From NCBI RefSeq assembly GCF_011046895.1, contig NZ_CP049250.1:1028501-1092500 (forward strand): a DNA stretch of 64,000 bases, in the 5' to 3' direction. This stretch comes from Rhizobium rhizoryzae (lineage in GTDB: Bacteria; Pseudomonadota; Alphaproteobacteria; Rhizobiales; Rhizobiaceae). The position numbers and the translations under genes are program-made. Below the pieces are notes generated by a model, which searched no databases, was not told the DNA's origin, and saw only the letters and a list, made by a program, of their open reading frames with translations. This document shows, piece after piece, positions 9,951-18,825 of the stretch. Numbering within the stretch: position 1 is the stretch's first letter; the number at the start of each line of letters is the position of its first letter.

Positions 9951-10394
9951 ATGGCCCGTGTTGACCAGACAGATGATTGGCGGGATCGCCACGCCCCAAC
10001 CATCAGCACTTTCGAGTCGCTGGCAATCGAGGCCTATGGCAATCTTCCGGAAGAATTTCGTGCGCTGACGACGAACCTGATCATCGAGATCGAAGATTTT
10101 CCTGATGATGAAGTGTTTGAGGATATGGCGCTGGAAACGCCTTTCGATCTTCTGGGTCTCTTTGAAGGACGTGGAATTTCTGAACGCTTCACCATGGAAA
10201 CGGGTGAGCTTCCCAACCGCATCCGCCTCTATCGTCGCCCTATCCTTGACTACTGGGCTGAAAATGACGAGACGCTGGGCGATATCATCACCCATGTTCT
10301 CATCCACGAAATCGGCCACCATTTCGGCTTGAGTGACGATGATATGGAGCGCATCGAGGAAAGCGCAGACGAGGCAGCGGATCGTACCGGCTGA
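9951..10394 (+). CDS. Small metallopeptidase (zincin-like, DUF1025 family)
   Basis: A 147-residue protein with the zinc-protease motif HEIGHHFG at about residues 117-124 (HEXXH plus a following H). The body is acidic, with IEIEDFPDDEVFED and a FEGRGISERF segment typical of the small possible-acetyltransferase/metallopeptidase family with a zincin fold. The ATG at 9951 is chosen because GAAAAGGAGCAGTT precedes it; the frame extends upstream to 9810 but through non-coding-looking sequence. Substrate unknown. It diverges from the SOS operon and shares the spacer holding the LexA box, so SOS control is possible but unproved. Confidence 0.85.
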   Translation: MARVDQTDDWRDRHAPTISTFESLAIEAYGNLPEEFRALTTNLIIEIEDFPDDEVFEDMALETPFDLLGLFEGRGISERFTMETGELPNRIRLYRRPILDYWAENDETLGDIITHVLIHEIGHHFGLSDDDMERIEESADEAADRTG

Positions 10395-10410
10395 TTAGCC
10401 TGGTCCCATC

Positions 10411-11043
10411 TTATCGACGGGCTTCCGTTGCCATGCGAATGGCAAGGCCTGCCAGGACTGTCCCCATCAGCCAGCGTTGAACAACCAGCCAGCTTGGCCG
10501 GCGGGATAGAAAGCCTGCGATGGATCCTGCTGCGAGTGCAATCATAGCATTCACTGTAATGCTGATCATGATCTGCGTCGTTCCAAGTGCTAGCGATTGT
10601 ACGAGCACGCTCCCATGATCGGGCTGGACGAATTGCGGCAGCAGCGAAAGATACATGACGGCGATCTTCGGGTTGAGAAGATTGGTCACAAAGCCCATGG
10701 CGAACAATCTGCCTGGGCTATCCTGCGGCAGGTCCTTCACCTGAAATGGCGATCTGCCGCCCGGTTTTACCGCCTGCCATGCCAGATAAAGCAGATAGAC
10801 CGCTCCGCCAATCCGCAGCGCATCATAGGCATAAGGAACGGCCATGACGATGGCCGTTATACCGAATGCCGCGCACAGCATGTAAAATATGAAGCCGAGC
10901 GCCACGCCGCCGAGAGAAATGAGTCCTGCTTTCGGCCCCTGGCAAATCGAGCGCGAAATCAGGTAAACCATATTCGGTCCGGGTGTCAGAACCATGCCCA
11001 AGGCAATAAGTGCAAATGTAGATATAGTTAAAATATCAGGCAT
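10411..11043 (-). CDS. LysE/RhtB-family amino acid exporter
   Basis: A 210-residue inner membrane protein with about six hydrophobic helices. The family signature is at the N-terminus: LIALGMVLTPGPNMVYLISR, with the PGPN motif of LysE/RhtB exporters, followed by GLISLGGVALGF. ATG 11043 is preferred because GGAG precedes it by 6 bp; the longer frame to 11076 would overlap DUF1737. Last gene of a putative operon CitE-like, DUF1737, LysE. Substrate not predictable. Confidence 0.88.
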   Translation of the reverse strand: MPDILTISTFALIALGMVLTPGPNMVYLISRSICQGPKAGLISLGGVALGFIFYMLCAAFGITAIVMAVPYAYDALRIGGAVYLLYLAWQAVKPGGRSPFQVKDLPQDSPGRLFAMGFVTNLLNPKIAVMYLSLLPQFVQPDHGSVLVQSLALGTTQIMISITVNAMIALAAGSIAGFLSRRPSWLVVQRWLMGTVLAGLAIRMATEARR

Positions 11044-11065
11044 TAGCACTCCATTCATTATAATA

Positions 11066-11272
11066 TTATTGCTCACCCAGCTTCATGCTTGGATCATATT
11101 CTTTACCCTCTACCGTTTTTACAACTGCCTGACCGCAGTAAAGCTTGTTCTCTGCGGCGTTGAACGTATGGGATGGCGAGCCATAAAGTTCCCAGCCCTT
11201 GTTGAGGGCATCGGTCACGCGATGACAGAAGCTGGAATCGTCTGGTCCGGTCAGGAAGCGATAGACTTTCAT
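11066..11272 (-). CDS. DUF1737 domain protein
   Basis: A 68-residue protein matching the DUF1737 family, with the pattern YRFLTGPDDSSFCHRVTDAL and the GWELYGSP motif. No function is established. Its ATG overlaps the stop of the upstream CitE-like gene as ATGA (11269-11272), implying translational coupling. Confidence 0.8.
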   Translation of the reverse strand: MKVYRFLTGPDDSSFCHRVTDALNKGWELYGSPSHTFNAAENKLYCGQAVVKTVEGKEYDPSMKLGEQ

Positions 11273-12168
11273 ATTTTCATCTTTCTTCGTTCAATGATGT
11301 GCATTTGGTTGATCAATCGCTCTGCCTGTTCAAGGTGCAGCCGCTCGATCATTCGGCCATCGAGGTTGATGACATTGAGTTGAGACGCTTCCGGCTTTGC
11401 AAAGGCGTCCAGAATCATGCGCGCCTCAATGAGTTCCTGTTCAGAAGGACCGAAATGCCGGTTTGCCGGTTCGATCTGGGCAGGATGGATCAGCATCTTG
11501 CCATCGAATCCCATTTCACGGCCTTGCAGGCACTCGTTCTCGAAGTTTTCGCCATCACGAAAATCGTTGAATACGCTGTCGATGACGGTGAGGCCGTGGG
11601 CGCGGGCGGCCAGCACCACCTGCATGAGCCAAGGAACAAGGTAGGCCCGGCCGGGCTTCGGCAGAACGCGTGTTTCCTTGCGCAGATCGTTCAGCCCCAC
11701 CACGAAGCCTTGAAGTCTTGGGGCGATTTCACGGCGGGCGGCAGCCAGCATCCCCGCATTCAGGATGCCCTTCGGCGTCTCCATCATGCCCCATATTGCC
11801 AGTGAGGGCGACGTAGCGGCGAGTTGCGTCTCACAGGCCTCGAGCTCTGCGAGGGTTTCCAGTTTGGGAATGAGAACCGCATCCGGCACTAATTCTCGCA
11901 CGAGAGCGATATCTTCCGCTCCAAACTCGGAAGCCAGCGGATTGACGCGAATGATGGTGAGGCAATCAGCAATCCGTCCTGCCGAAAAGAACTGACGCAG
12001 ATTGTCGCGGGCAGCTGCTTTTTGTTCGACTGCCACGGAATCCTCCAGATCGAGGATCACACCATCGCATTCGAGCATGCGAATCTTTTCCAGCGCTCGC
12101 TGATTCGAGGCAGGAACGCTGAGGAGAGATCGGTGCAGAACGGGAAGAGAAGAGGCACGTTCAGTCAT
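11269..12168 (-). CDS. CoA ester lyase, HpcH/HpaI-CitE family
   Basis: A 299-residue TIM-barrel enzyme of the CitE/malyl-CoA lyase family. Visible motifs are RSLLSVPASN at the N-terminus, GVILDLEDSVA (metal-binding Glu/Asp region) near residue 40, and KMLIHPAQIEPAN near residue 225. These enzymes cleave or hydrolyse CoA esters such as citramalyl-CoA or malyl-CoA; the precise substrate cannot be read from sequence. The ATG at 12168 (MTERASS) gives the usual length; an upstream in-frame start at 12231 is not supported by homology and neither has a strong ribosome binding site. Confidence 0.85.
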   Translation of the reverse strand: MTERASSLPVLHRSLLSVPASNQRALEKIRMLECDGVILDLEDSVAVEQKAAARDNLRQFFSAGRIADCLTIIRVNPLASEFGAEDIALVRELVPDAVLIPKLETLAELEACETQLAATSPSLAIWGMMETPKGILNAGMLAAARREIAPRLQGFVVGLNDLRKETRVLPKPGRAYLVPWLMQVVLAARAHGLTVIDSVFNDFRDGENFENECLQGREMGFDGKMLIHPAQIEPANRHFGPSEQELIEARMILDAFAKPEASQLNVINLDGRMIERLHLEQAERLINQMHIIERRKMKI

Positions 12169-12281
12169 CGCAACTTTGTGACAATCTTTGTGATGCGATG
12201 CAATAGCGCAGAAATGCAAAAGCCCTTGCAAGACTCAAGATTAAGGCCCACATTTCCCACAGAAGAAAGGCTTTGAATATC

Positions 12282-12515
12282 ATGCAGAACATTCGTGCAC
12301 TCCTCTATGGTCTGGTCGGTATTGCTGCGATCGGTACACTTGTTGTGCTGACAGCGTCCCTAACGCTCGCCTTTGCCGGAATGTTGGCCGTCTTTACCGT
12401 GGTGAAAGCCATGACGCCTCGCCTCAAACCCGCACCTGTGCGCGCCAAGGCAAAATCTACCCAGTTCGAAATGCGTGTCTGGAACGATGGCCGAGGCACC
12501 ATCATCGATCTCTGA
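12282..12515 (+). CDS. Small membrane protein of unknown function
   Basis: A 77-residue protein with one long hydrophobic segment, or a hairpin (residues about 8-42, GLVGIAAIGTLVVLTASLTL onward), a basic linker (PRLKPAPVRAKAK) and a C-terminal tag MRVWNDGRGTIIDL. I recall tails like RVWNDGRGTIID in small rhizobial proteins but no function. ATG 12282 is chosen over TTG 12273 because AGAAAGG at 12264-12270 is better spaced for it. Confidence 0.65.
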   Translation: MQNIRALLYGLVGIAAIGTLVVLTASLTLAFAGMLAVFTVVKAMTPRLKPAPVRAKAKSTQFEMRVWNDGRGTIIDL

Positions 12516-12830
12516 AATCTAAGCAGCTTGTTGATGAGGCGCTTGAGTGGAGTGCCTCTCGGGAATATGCCCCCGGGCCTATCGCAGAGGTGCAATTGTC
12601 TGACACTTTTGCGCGACGCGCCTGTTTGGCCCTGCTTTAAAGCGGGTCGCGATTGTTAATATCCGCTTATGACGCTTTAACTCTTTATTTTATCGCATGT
12701 CGTTAGCGCAAAACCGCTGAACACTTTTGCGCGACATGCTTTAGTACCGTTTGACGTTAATCCGGTCTTCAAATTCCCTGCAATTTGGTCTATGGCAGCT
12801 TCCGAATTATAAGTCTCGCGGAGGCAGATC
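12516..12830. other. Intergenic region with repeats, upstream of leuD
   Basis: A 315-bp gap without a plausible gene. It holds the full palindromic repeat at 12695-12739 and a partial copy at about 12604-12620 (ACACTTTTGCGCGACGC). A GGAGG ribosome binding site for leuD is at its right end. I see no riboswitch or leader peptide. Confidence 0.6.
12695..12739. repeat. Rhizobiaceae-type palindromic intergenic repeat
   Basis: A 45-bp nested palindrome: outer arms GCATGTCG (12695-12702) and CGACATGC (12732-12739), inner arms GCGCAAAA (12706-12713) and TTTTGCGC (12725-12732). I recall near-identical sequences in many Rhizobium and Agrobacterium intergenic regions. A related element is at 45150. Confidence 0.75.
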
Positions 12831-13436
12831 ATGGAAAAATTCGTCAAGCTTACCGGCGTTGCTGCGCCGCTTCCCGTTGTCAATATCGACACGGACATGA
12901 TCATTCCGAAGGATTACCTGAAGACGATCAAGCGCACCGGTCTCGGCAAAGGTCTCTTTGCTGAAGCCCGCTACAAGGATGATGGTTCGCTGAACCCTGA
13001 CTTCGTTCTCAACAAGCCTCAGTATGAAAATGCCAAGATCCTGGTGGCCGGTGATAACTTCGGCTGTGGTTCTTCCCGCGAGCATGCGCCATGGGCGCTG
13101 CTGGATTTCGGCATCCGCTGCGTGATCTCCACGTCCTTCGCCGACATTTTCTACAACAACTGTTTCAAGAACGGCATTCTGCCGATCGTTGTTTCGCAGG
13201 ATGATCTCGACAAGCTGATGGACGATGCCTCGCGTGGCTCGAACGCAGTCTTGACGGTTGATCTGGAAGCACAGGAAATCTCCGGTCCGGATGGCGGCAA
13301 GATCACCTTCGACATCGACCCGGCGCGCAAGCACATCATGCTGGAAGGCCTTGACGACATTGCCACCACGCTGAAGAGCGATTCCGCAATCGCGAGCTTC
13401 GAGAGCAAGGTACAGGCCGAGCGTCCCTGGCTCTGA
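12831..13436 (+). CDS. leuD: 3-isopropylmalate dehydratase small subunit
   Basis: A 201-residue LeuD that, with LeuC, isomerises 2-isopropylmalate to 3-isopropylmalate in leucine synthesis. Family motifs: [18 protein letters not shown] at residues 17-34 and the swivelling-domain loop [18 protein letters not shown] near residue 79. Normal family length. A GCGGAGGCAGATC site precedes the ATG. leuC is not in the window; leuB lies 143 bp downstream after a terminator, so leuD and leuB may be separate units. Confidence 0.97.
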   Translation: MEKFVKLTGVAAPLPVVNIDTDMIIPKDYLKTIKRTGLGKGLFAEARYKDDGSLNPDFVLNKPQYENAKILVAGDNFGCGSSREHAPWALLDFGIRCVISTSFADIFYNNCFKNGILPIVVSQDDLDKLMDDASRGSNAVLTVDLEAQEISGPDGGKITFDIDPARKHIMLEGLDDIATTLKSDSAIASFESKVQAERPWL

Positions 13437-13451
13437 AACTGATCGAACATG

Positions 13452-13484
13452 AACCCGGCTCCTCAAGGAACCGGGTTTTCTTTT
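13452..13484 (+). terminator. Terminator after leuD
   Basis: AACCCGG (13452-13458), loop CTCCTCAAGGAA, and CCGGGTT (13471-13477) followed by TTCTTTT. Confidence 0.75.
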
Positions 13485-13579
13485 GCTCTCGTTCTGCGGC
13501 AGGCTCGGACGAGGTGAGGAGAGGAGCGCTGGCTGACGGCAGCGCAGAGGTGAGCCTGCTTTTGCCAAGGATATGATTG

Positions 13580-14689
13580 ATGTCTCACAAGCTTTTCCTT
13601 CTTCCCGGTGACGGTATCGGTCCGGAAGCCATGGCCGAAGTTCGCAAGATCATCGCCTATATGAATGAAGCCATGAATACAGGCTTCGAAACTGAAGAAG
13701 GCCTGGTCGGCGGCTGCGCCTATGATGCGCATGGCTCGGCCATTTCCGAGGACGACATGGCAAAGGCCATGGCAGCTGATGCCGTTCTCTTCGGTGCCGT
13801 TGGTGGTCCGAAGTGGGATGCGGTGCCTTACGAAGTGCGTCCGGAAGCCGGTCTGCTCCGCCTGCGCAAGGATCTCGAACTGTTTGCAAACCTGCGCCCG
13901 GCCATCTGCTATCCGGCACTTGCCAATGCGTCCTCCCTGAAGCCCGAGCTGGTTGAAGGCCTCGATATCCTGATCGTTCGCGAGTTGACGGGCGGCGTTT
14001 ACTTCGGCGAACCGAAGACAATCACAGATCTGGGCAATGGCCAGAAGCGCGCAATCGATACGCAGGTTTACGATACCTATGAAATCGAGCGTATCTCGTC
14101 GGTCGCATTCGAACTCGCCCGCACGCGCAAGAACGCCGTCTGCTCCATGGAAAAGCGCAACGTCATGAAGTCTGGCGTTTTGTGGAATCAGGTTGTGACC
14201 GAGACCCACAAGGCGAAGTTCTCCGATGTGAAGCTGGACCATATGCTGGCGGATGCCGGCGGGATGCAGCTCGTTCGTGCGCCGAAGCAGTTTGACGTGA
14301 TCGTAACCGACAACCTCTTTGGCGACATGTTGTCCGACGTGGCCGCCATGCTGACCGGCTCCCTCGGAATGTTGCCGTCTGCTTCGCTGGGGGCACCGGA
14401 CCCCAAGACCGGCAAGCGGAAGGCGCTTTATGAGCCTGTACATGGTTCGGCGCCGGATATTGCAGGTCAGGGCATTGCAAACCCGATCGCCATGATTGCC
14501 TCCTTCGCCATGTGCCTGCGCTATTCGTTCAACATGGTTGCGGAAGCCGATCGCCTCGAAAAGGCTATCGCCAACGTCCTCGACAAGGGTATCCGTACCG
14601 GCGATATCATGGCTGAAGGCGCAACACGCGTCGGCACCGCCGAAATGGGCGATGCCATTCTGGCCGAGTTCAAGTCGCTCGCGGCCTGA
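13580..14689 (+). CDS. leuB: 3-isopropylmalate dehydrogenase
   Basis: A 369-residue NAD-dependent enzyme oxidising 3-isopropylmalate in leucine synthesis. It opens with [20 protein letters not shown]; also visible are [11 protein letters not shown] (residues about 140-150), the [14 protein letters not shown] loop and [20 protein letters not shown] with metal-binding aspartates. The ATG at 13580 fits AAGG at 13567-13570; a TTG immediately upstream (13577) is in frame but less likely. It is followed by a terminator. Confidence 0.97.
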   Translation: MSHKLFLLPGDGIGPEAMAEVRKIIAYMNEAMNTGFETEEGLVGGCAYDAHGSAISEDDMAKAMAADAVLFGAVGGPKWDAVPYEVRPEAGLLRLRKDLELFANLRPAICYPALANASSLKPELVEGLDILIVRELTGGVYFGEPKTITDLGNGQKRAIDTQVYDTYEIERISSVAFELARTRKNAVCSMEKRNVMKSGVLWNQVVTETHKAKFSDVKLDHMLADAGGMQLVRAPKQFDVIVTDNLFGDMLSDVAAMLTGSLGMLPSASLGAPDPKTGKRKALYEPVHGSAPDIAGQGIANPIAMIASFAMCLRYSFNMVAEADRLEKAIANVLDKGIRTGDIMAEGATRVGTAEMGDAILAEFKSLAA

Positions 14690-14716
14690 GCGAATTTTTC
14701 ATCTACGACGATTGCG

Positions 14717-14747
14717 ACGCCCTGCATCTGCAGGGCGTTTGCATTTT
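14717..14747 (+). terminator. Terminator after leuB
   Basis: ACGCCCTG (14717-14724) CATCTG CAGGGCGT (14731-14738) followed by TTGCATTTT. The T-run abuts the left end of the MITE-like element. Confidence 0.75.
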
Positions 14748-15092
14748 AGAGCGGGGTTCGATCTGATGGGATCAATTCGGTTAGCCCAAACCGGTTCGTT
14801 CCACGAGGAGAAGGGCGCGTGTCGTAGCTATCGCATACGGCCAAGCCCTTCGACACAGTGGACGGCCGGTTTCGGCTAATCCTCCCGCCGGATTGCCTTG
14901 CAATCCGGCAAGCATTTGAAGTGCCGAACACGCTTGTCGCTTTGCCTCGGCAAAGCGGCGTGGCCGGTGGGCGGCCTGTATTTTCGGCTTTCGCCTCGGA
15001 CGTATATCCAGATATGCCCTTCGGCAAAATCCTTGATCCTGACGAAAATCCATGGCCGCAGAATGATTCAATCAGGTCGAACCCCGCTCTAA
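14746..15092. mobile_element. MITE-like element with perfect terminal inverted repeats
   Basis: A 347-bp segment between leuB and the PAP2 gene begins TTAGAGCGGGGTTCGA and ends with its exact reverse complement TCGAACCCCGCTCTAA (16 of 16), the similarity continuing inward (CTGAT/ATCAG after one mismatch). The ends sit on TA dinucleotides, as for IS630/Tc1-type insertion. Inside are strong hairpins: GCCGGATTGC/GCAATCCGGC (14888-14910) and CGCTTTGCC/GGCAAAGCG (14938-14957). Short open frames inside (for example 14858-15097) do not look like proteins, so it would be non-autonomous. Family membership is inference. Confidence 0.65.
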
Positions 15093-15167
15093 CATAGGGA
15101 GAAGGGCATCAAACTGCTGTTACGTAGCTAGTGTATCCTAGGCTAATTTCAGCGATGAGGTGGCCCG

Positions 15168-15914
15168 ATGCTCAAGTCCATCGTCCGGCGTTCTAACAGA
15201 CATCGTCATAGTCCAGTCGATTATCATCCTGAGTGGCTGATCCTGGGCGGAAATATCGCGCTTCTGTCCGCTTTTGTTTTCGACGAGCCTGTCGCCCGCT
15301 TTTTTCGCTCTACGCACTCGGAGCTCAAATCCTTCGGGACAGTCATTACTGAAGTTGGCAATTCGGGATGGATCTTTGCCGTGGCGGGCGTCCTGCTTCT
15401 GCAGGCGCTGAAACATCTGCGAGCCGCCGATTGCCGTAGCATTCGCTACAACGCCTCACTCATCATGCAGGCGGCAAGCTACGTGATTCTGACGGTCGCG
15501 ATCTCAGGCCTGACTGCCAATCTTTTGAAATGGTTGATTGGGCGAACGCGACCGGCGCTCGAAAGCACATTTACATTTGCGCCGTTCGAGGGCGGCCATC
15601 TTTATGCAAGTTTCCCGTCCGGTCATGCCACGACCATCGGCGCCATCATGATGAGCATCTATCTTCTGGCTCCGATCTTGCGCCTCCCGATCCTGATTCT
15701 CGCGCTTTGGCTCGGCTTTTCCCGCGTCATGGTTGGGGCGCATTATCCAAGCGACGTCATTGCCGGCTTGGCTCTTGGAGCCTGGTTTGCCCTGTTGTTT
15801 GCCAGCATTTTTGCGCGATACGGATTGCTGTTCAGGAAGATGGAGCGAGATTTCCCTCGCCCGCGCAGCGGCTTGCGCCTGACCAGTGGACCAGACCCGA
15901 TCGCGATAAAATGA
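15168..15914 (+). CDS. PAP2-superfamily membrane phosphatase
   Basis: A 248-residue membrane protein with the three PAP2 motifs: KWLIGRTRP (KX6RP) near residue 122, PSGH near residue 150, and SRVMVGAHYPSD (SRX5HX3D) near residue 183, carrying the catalytic histidines. About five hydrophobic segments. Possible substrates are undecaprenyl pyrophosphate, phosphatidic acid or lipid A phosphates. It converges on the UDP-sugar dehydratase gene (14 bp apart), so a role in lipid-linked glycan recycling is possible but unproved. Confidence 0.9.
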   Translation: MLKSIVRRSNRHRHSPVDYHPEWLILGGNIALLSAFVFDEPVARFFRSTHSELKSFGTVITEVGNSGWIFAVAGVLLLQALKHLRAADCRSIRYNASLIMQAASYVILTVAISGLTANLLKWLIGRTRPALESTFTFAPFEGGHLYASFPSGHATTIGAIMMSIYLLAPILRLPILILALWLGFSRVMVGAHYPSDVIAGLALGAWFALLFASIFARYGLLFRKMERDFPRPRSGLRLTSGPDPIAIK

Positions 15915-15928
15915 TCGAATGAGGCGGA

Positions 15929-17824
15929 TCAGGCCTTTGCCGGGTCGTTGTCCGGATCCATGCCGATAAACGAAAACAGGATGTCACGGGCTTTGTCTTC
16001 GTCCCGACGCCGGGCCGCGTCGCAGAGGTCGTCCAGCGCTTCCTTGAGCGGCAGTTTGGCAATGGCGCTGGAATCCGCACGCAGGATCTTGGGATGTTCG
16101 GTCTTCATGGCGTTTGCCATATCGTAGAACAGCTCTTCGAAAAGCTTTTCACCGGGGCGACTGCCTGTCACCTTGACCTCAATTCCGCCCACCGGGTTCC
16201 TGGCGTCCCTGACTGCAAACCCGGCCAGCCGGATCATGTTCTCCGCCAGATCGCCGATACGGACCGGTTCGCCCATTTCCAGCAGGAAGATATCGCCGCC
16301 CTGTGATAGCGCGCTTGCCTGGACGATGAGTTCGGCTGCTTCCTGGATCGACATGAAATAACGACGCATGTCCGGATTGGTTACCGTTACGGGTCCACCA
16401 TTGGCGATCTGCTTCTTGAACAGCGGAACCACGGAGCCATTCGAGCCCAGAACGTTCCCGAAACGAACCGCACAGAAGTTCTGCTCGCGACCCAGTTCCC
16501 GCGCCTTCAGCGCCATCTGGCGCACGATGAGTTCGGCCCAGCGCTTGGTAGCGCCCATGACATTGGTTGGGCGAACCGCCTTATCGGACGAGATGAGGAC
16601 GAAGTCTGCGATGTTTTCCTCGAAGGCAACCTTCGCAACCGTTGCCGTTCCGAAGATGTTGTTCTCGATACCTTCAATGGCATTGGCTTCGACCAGCGGC
16701 ACATGCTTGTGCGCTGCCGCGTGGTAAAGAATATCCACCTTGTGCTGGCAAATGGCATCGCGCACACGCGCTTCATGGGTGATGGACCCCAGAACCGGAA
16801 TGACGGGGCAGCGCCCTGTCGCCTGCAGTTCCTGGTCGATCATGTAAAGCGCATACTCATTGGCTTCAAAAAGAATGAGGGCCTTGGGCTTCCATTGAAC
16901 GATGAGGCGGCAGAGTTCCGATCCGATCGATCCGCCCGCGCCCGTCACCATCACTGTACGATCTTCAAGGATCCTGCCGAGCAGCTTCGGATCCGGCGGT
17001 ACGAAGGAGCGACCCAGCAATTCGTCGATCTCGATCTCACGGATCTGATTGGCGAGATAGCGTCCATCCACGAGGTCAGTAATGTCTGGCACTGTGCGGA
17101 TCTTCACGCCGAGACCACTGATGCTGCTGATCACGCTCTTGCGCCGATCTGCCGAAAGCGACGACAGCGAGAGGATGATTTCCTCGACGCCATATTGATC
17201 GATCAGCTTTGGCAAGTTGGCCGGATTGTAGACGCGATATCCACCAAGATCGCGACCATGATGGTTCGGATCCTCATCCAGCAATCCGACGACATATCGA
17301 TTGCCATTGCCGCGCAACGCGGTTGCAAGCTGTACCGAGGAGGCGCTTGCACCGTAGATGAAAATCGGATGTTCGTCCCGGCGCATGCCGGTGCCCTGGT
17401 TCAGGATAACTTTCACGGCAAACCGAAAGCCGCCGACGAGCGTCGTGCCGATCGCGAAATAGAAGAACGGGACCGAGCGGGGAACGACGCCGCGCCCGGA
17501 CATTTCCAGCATGAAGACGACAAGGATCCAGAGCATGGTGGCTGCCGCCATGGCCTGGAGGATTGTCCAGATGGCCGTATCAGGCAAATAGCGCAGCACA
17601 GCGCGGTAGAGGCCCAGCCGTATGAAGATCGGTATGGCGATGATGGGTGCTGCCAGTGCGAGAAAGATGCGCTCGTCCGTCAACACCGGATCCCAGACAG
17701 CATAGCGCAGGGCATAACTTGCCCAGATCGCCATGATCAGCGCAGCACAGTCGTAACCGATCAGGATCACTCGCTTCCAGAAGCGCGGCATGCTTTCGAT
17801 GATGTGGCGCAAAAAGTGAAGCAT
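15929..17824 (-). CDS. Membrane nucleotide-sugar 4,6-dehydratase (CapD/WbpM type)
   Basis: A 631-residue protein: four or five N-terminal membrane helices (about 15-125), a CoA-binding-like domain, then a SDR dehydratase domain from about residue 285 (TGAGGSIGSELCRLI). The dehydratase signature SSDKAVRPTNVMGATKRWAE has Met in place of the usual catalytic Tyr (MXXXK), typical of the WbpM/FlaA1 group that converts UDP-GlcNAc to UDP-4-keto-6-deoxy-GlcNAc. With the reductase and glycosyltransferase upstream it matches the Rhizobium WreV/WreQ/WreU set for UDP-QuiNAc. Enzyme assignment from family, pathway from context. Confidence 0.9.
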   Translation of the reverse strand: MLHFLRHIIESMPRFWKRVILIGYDCAALIMAIWASYALRYAVWDPVLTDERIFLALAAPIIAIPIFIRLGLYRAVLRYLPDTAIWTILQAMAAATMLWILVVFMLEMSGRGVVPRSVPFFYFAIGTTLVGGFRFAVKVILNQGTGMRRDEHPIFIYGASASSVQLATALRGNGNRYVVGLLDEDPNHHGRDLGGYRVYNPANLPKLIDQYGVEEIILSLSSLSADRRKSVISSISGLGVKIRTVPDITDLVDGRYLANQIREIEIDELLGRSFVPPDPKLLGRILEDRTVMVTGAGGSIGSELCRLIVQWKPKALILFEANEYALYMIDQELQATGRCPVIPVLGSITHEARVRDAICQHKVDILYHAAAHKHVPLVEANAIEGIENNIFGTATVAKVAFEENIADFVLISSDKAVRPTNVMGATKRWAELIVRQMALKARELGREQNFCAVRFGNVLGSNGSVVPLFKKQIANGGPVTVTNPDMRRYFMSIQEAAELIVQASALSQGGDIFLLEMGEPVRIGDLAENMIRLAGFAVRDARNPVGGIEVKVTGSRPGEKLFEELFYDMANAMKTEHPKILRADSSAIAKLPLKEALDDLCDAARRRDEDKARDILFSFIGMDPDNDPAKA

Positions 17825-17892
17825 CGTCTATCCGGCGGGAACCCTGTTACTGTGGGCATATCAAGCGGCGCAAACTCCGCATCAACGAAATG

Positions 17893-18825
17893 TCATTCTC
17901 GCGAGGGTAATCCCAGAACGGTCTTCTTCAAGGCGTCATCGACCTCGAATGGTGGTGACCATCGAAGGCTTTCGACCGTCTTGCCTATATCGACCTGGAG
18001 ATTGCTAAGCAAGCGGTCGCTATAGGAACGTTTCCCCAGCGCGACAGCCATTGCGTGCAAAAGGGCTGGGGGTACCGGAAGATTGAACCCGTTTCGACCT
18101 TGTAGGCGTGCCAGCCTGGAGAAGAGGTCGGCTGTCGACAAATCCTTTTTGTCACTTGCCATGAACACTCTCTCGTTCGGCATCTCTGCTTTTGCCGCCT
18201 TGATGAGGAGATCAACCAGATTTCCGACATAGATCAGCGAGCGCTTGTTCTGGCAGAGACCGAAGGGGGAGGGGAGGCCGCTTGCTGCCCATCGCATCAA
18301 CAGACTGAAATTGGCGCCCACGCCCGGCCCGTAGACCAGTGGCGGTCTTACAATGATGACCTCAAGCCCTGTTTCGTCGGCAAGTTTCAGCAATTGTACT
18401 TCTGCTTCGGCCTTCGATTGACCATAGGCGTCCTCGGGTGCCGGAGGGTCACTTGCCTTGAAGGCTATTCCGAGGCCTGTTCTTTCGCCATTTACTTTGA
18501 CGGAGCTTACAAAAACGAAGCGACGGACCCCTGCAGCCTGTGCCTGCCGTGCCAGATTGACCGTGGCTTCCACGTTCAACGCGCGGAAGGCAGCCAGTGG
18601 GTCCGCTTCCGTTTCGAACATGACATGCACCCGGGCTGCAAGATGGACGACCGTCTCGATTCCTTGCAAAGCCGCCGACCAGTCCGTGGTCCGGCTGATA
18701 TCGCCAATCGCAGTCGTCGCGTTTGCGCCATTGCGCGTGACTGGCCGGAGCGGAATATTCCGATATTGCAGTTCATCGCACAGATGGCGACCCACGAATC
18801 CATTGGCTCCGGTAACAAGGATCAT
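17893..18825 (-). CDS. NAD-dependent epimerase/reductase, WbpV/WreQ-like
   Basis: A 310-residue extended SDR protein with a start motif MILVTGANGFVGRHLCDEL (GXXGXXG) and the active site YGQSK (YXXXK) near residue 144. Next to a WbpM-type dehydratase and a WecA-type transferase, it most likely reduces the 4-keto sugar to UDP-N-acetylquinovosamine (like WreQ), though UDP-glucose 4-epimerase activity cannot be excluded. The ATG at 18825 overlaps the stop of the upstream transferase gene (ATGA, 18822-18825), which also rejects a longer frame starting at 18855. Confidence 0.87.
   Translation of the reverse strand: MILVTGANGFVGRHLCDELQYRNIPLRPVTRNGANATTAIGDISRTTDWSAALQGIETVVHLAARVHVMFETEADPLAAFRALNVEATVNLARQAQAAGVRRFVFVSSVKVNGERTGLGIAFKASDPPAPEDAYGQSKAEAEVQLLKLADETGLEVIIVRPPLVYGPGVGANFSLLMRWAASGLPSPFGLCQNKRSLIYVGNLVDLLIKAAKAEMPNERVFMASDKKDLSTADLFSRLARLQGRNGFNLPVPPALLHAMAVALGKRSYSDRLLSNLQVDIGKTVESLRWSPPFEVDDALKKTVLGLPSRE

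Noticed and set aside
13463..14443. 326-codon minus-strand ORF opposite leuB
   Set aside because: Shadow of leuB, no motifs, and it crosses the leuD terminator.
14858..15097. Short ORFs inside the 347-bp element
   Set aside because: They run through the hairpins and terminal repeat and do not resemble transposases.
16703..18025. 440-codon plus-strand ORF across the dehydratase and epimerase genes
   Set aside because: Antisense to two well-conserved genes, with no family resemblance.
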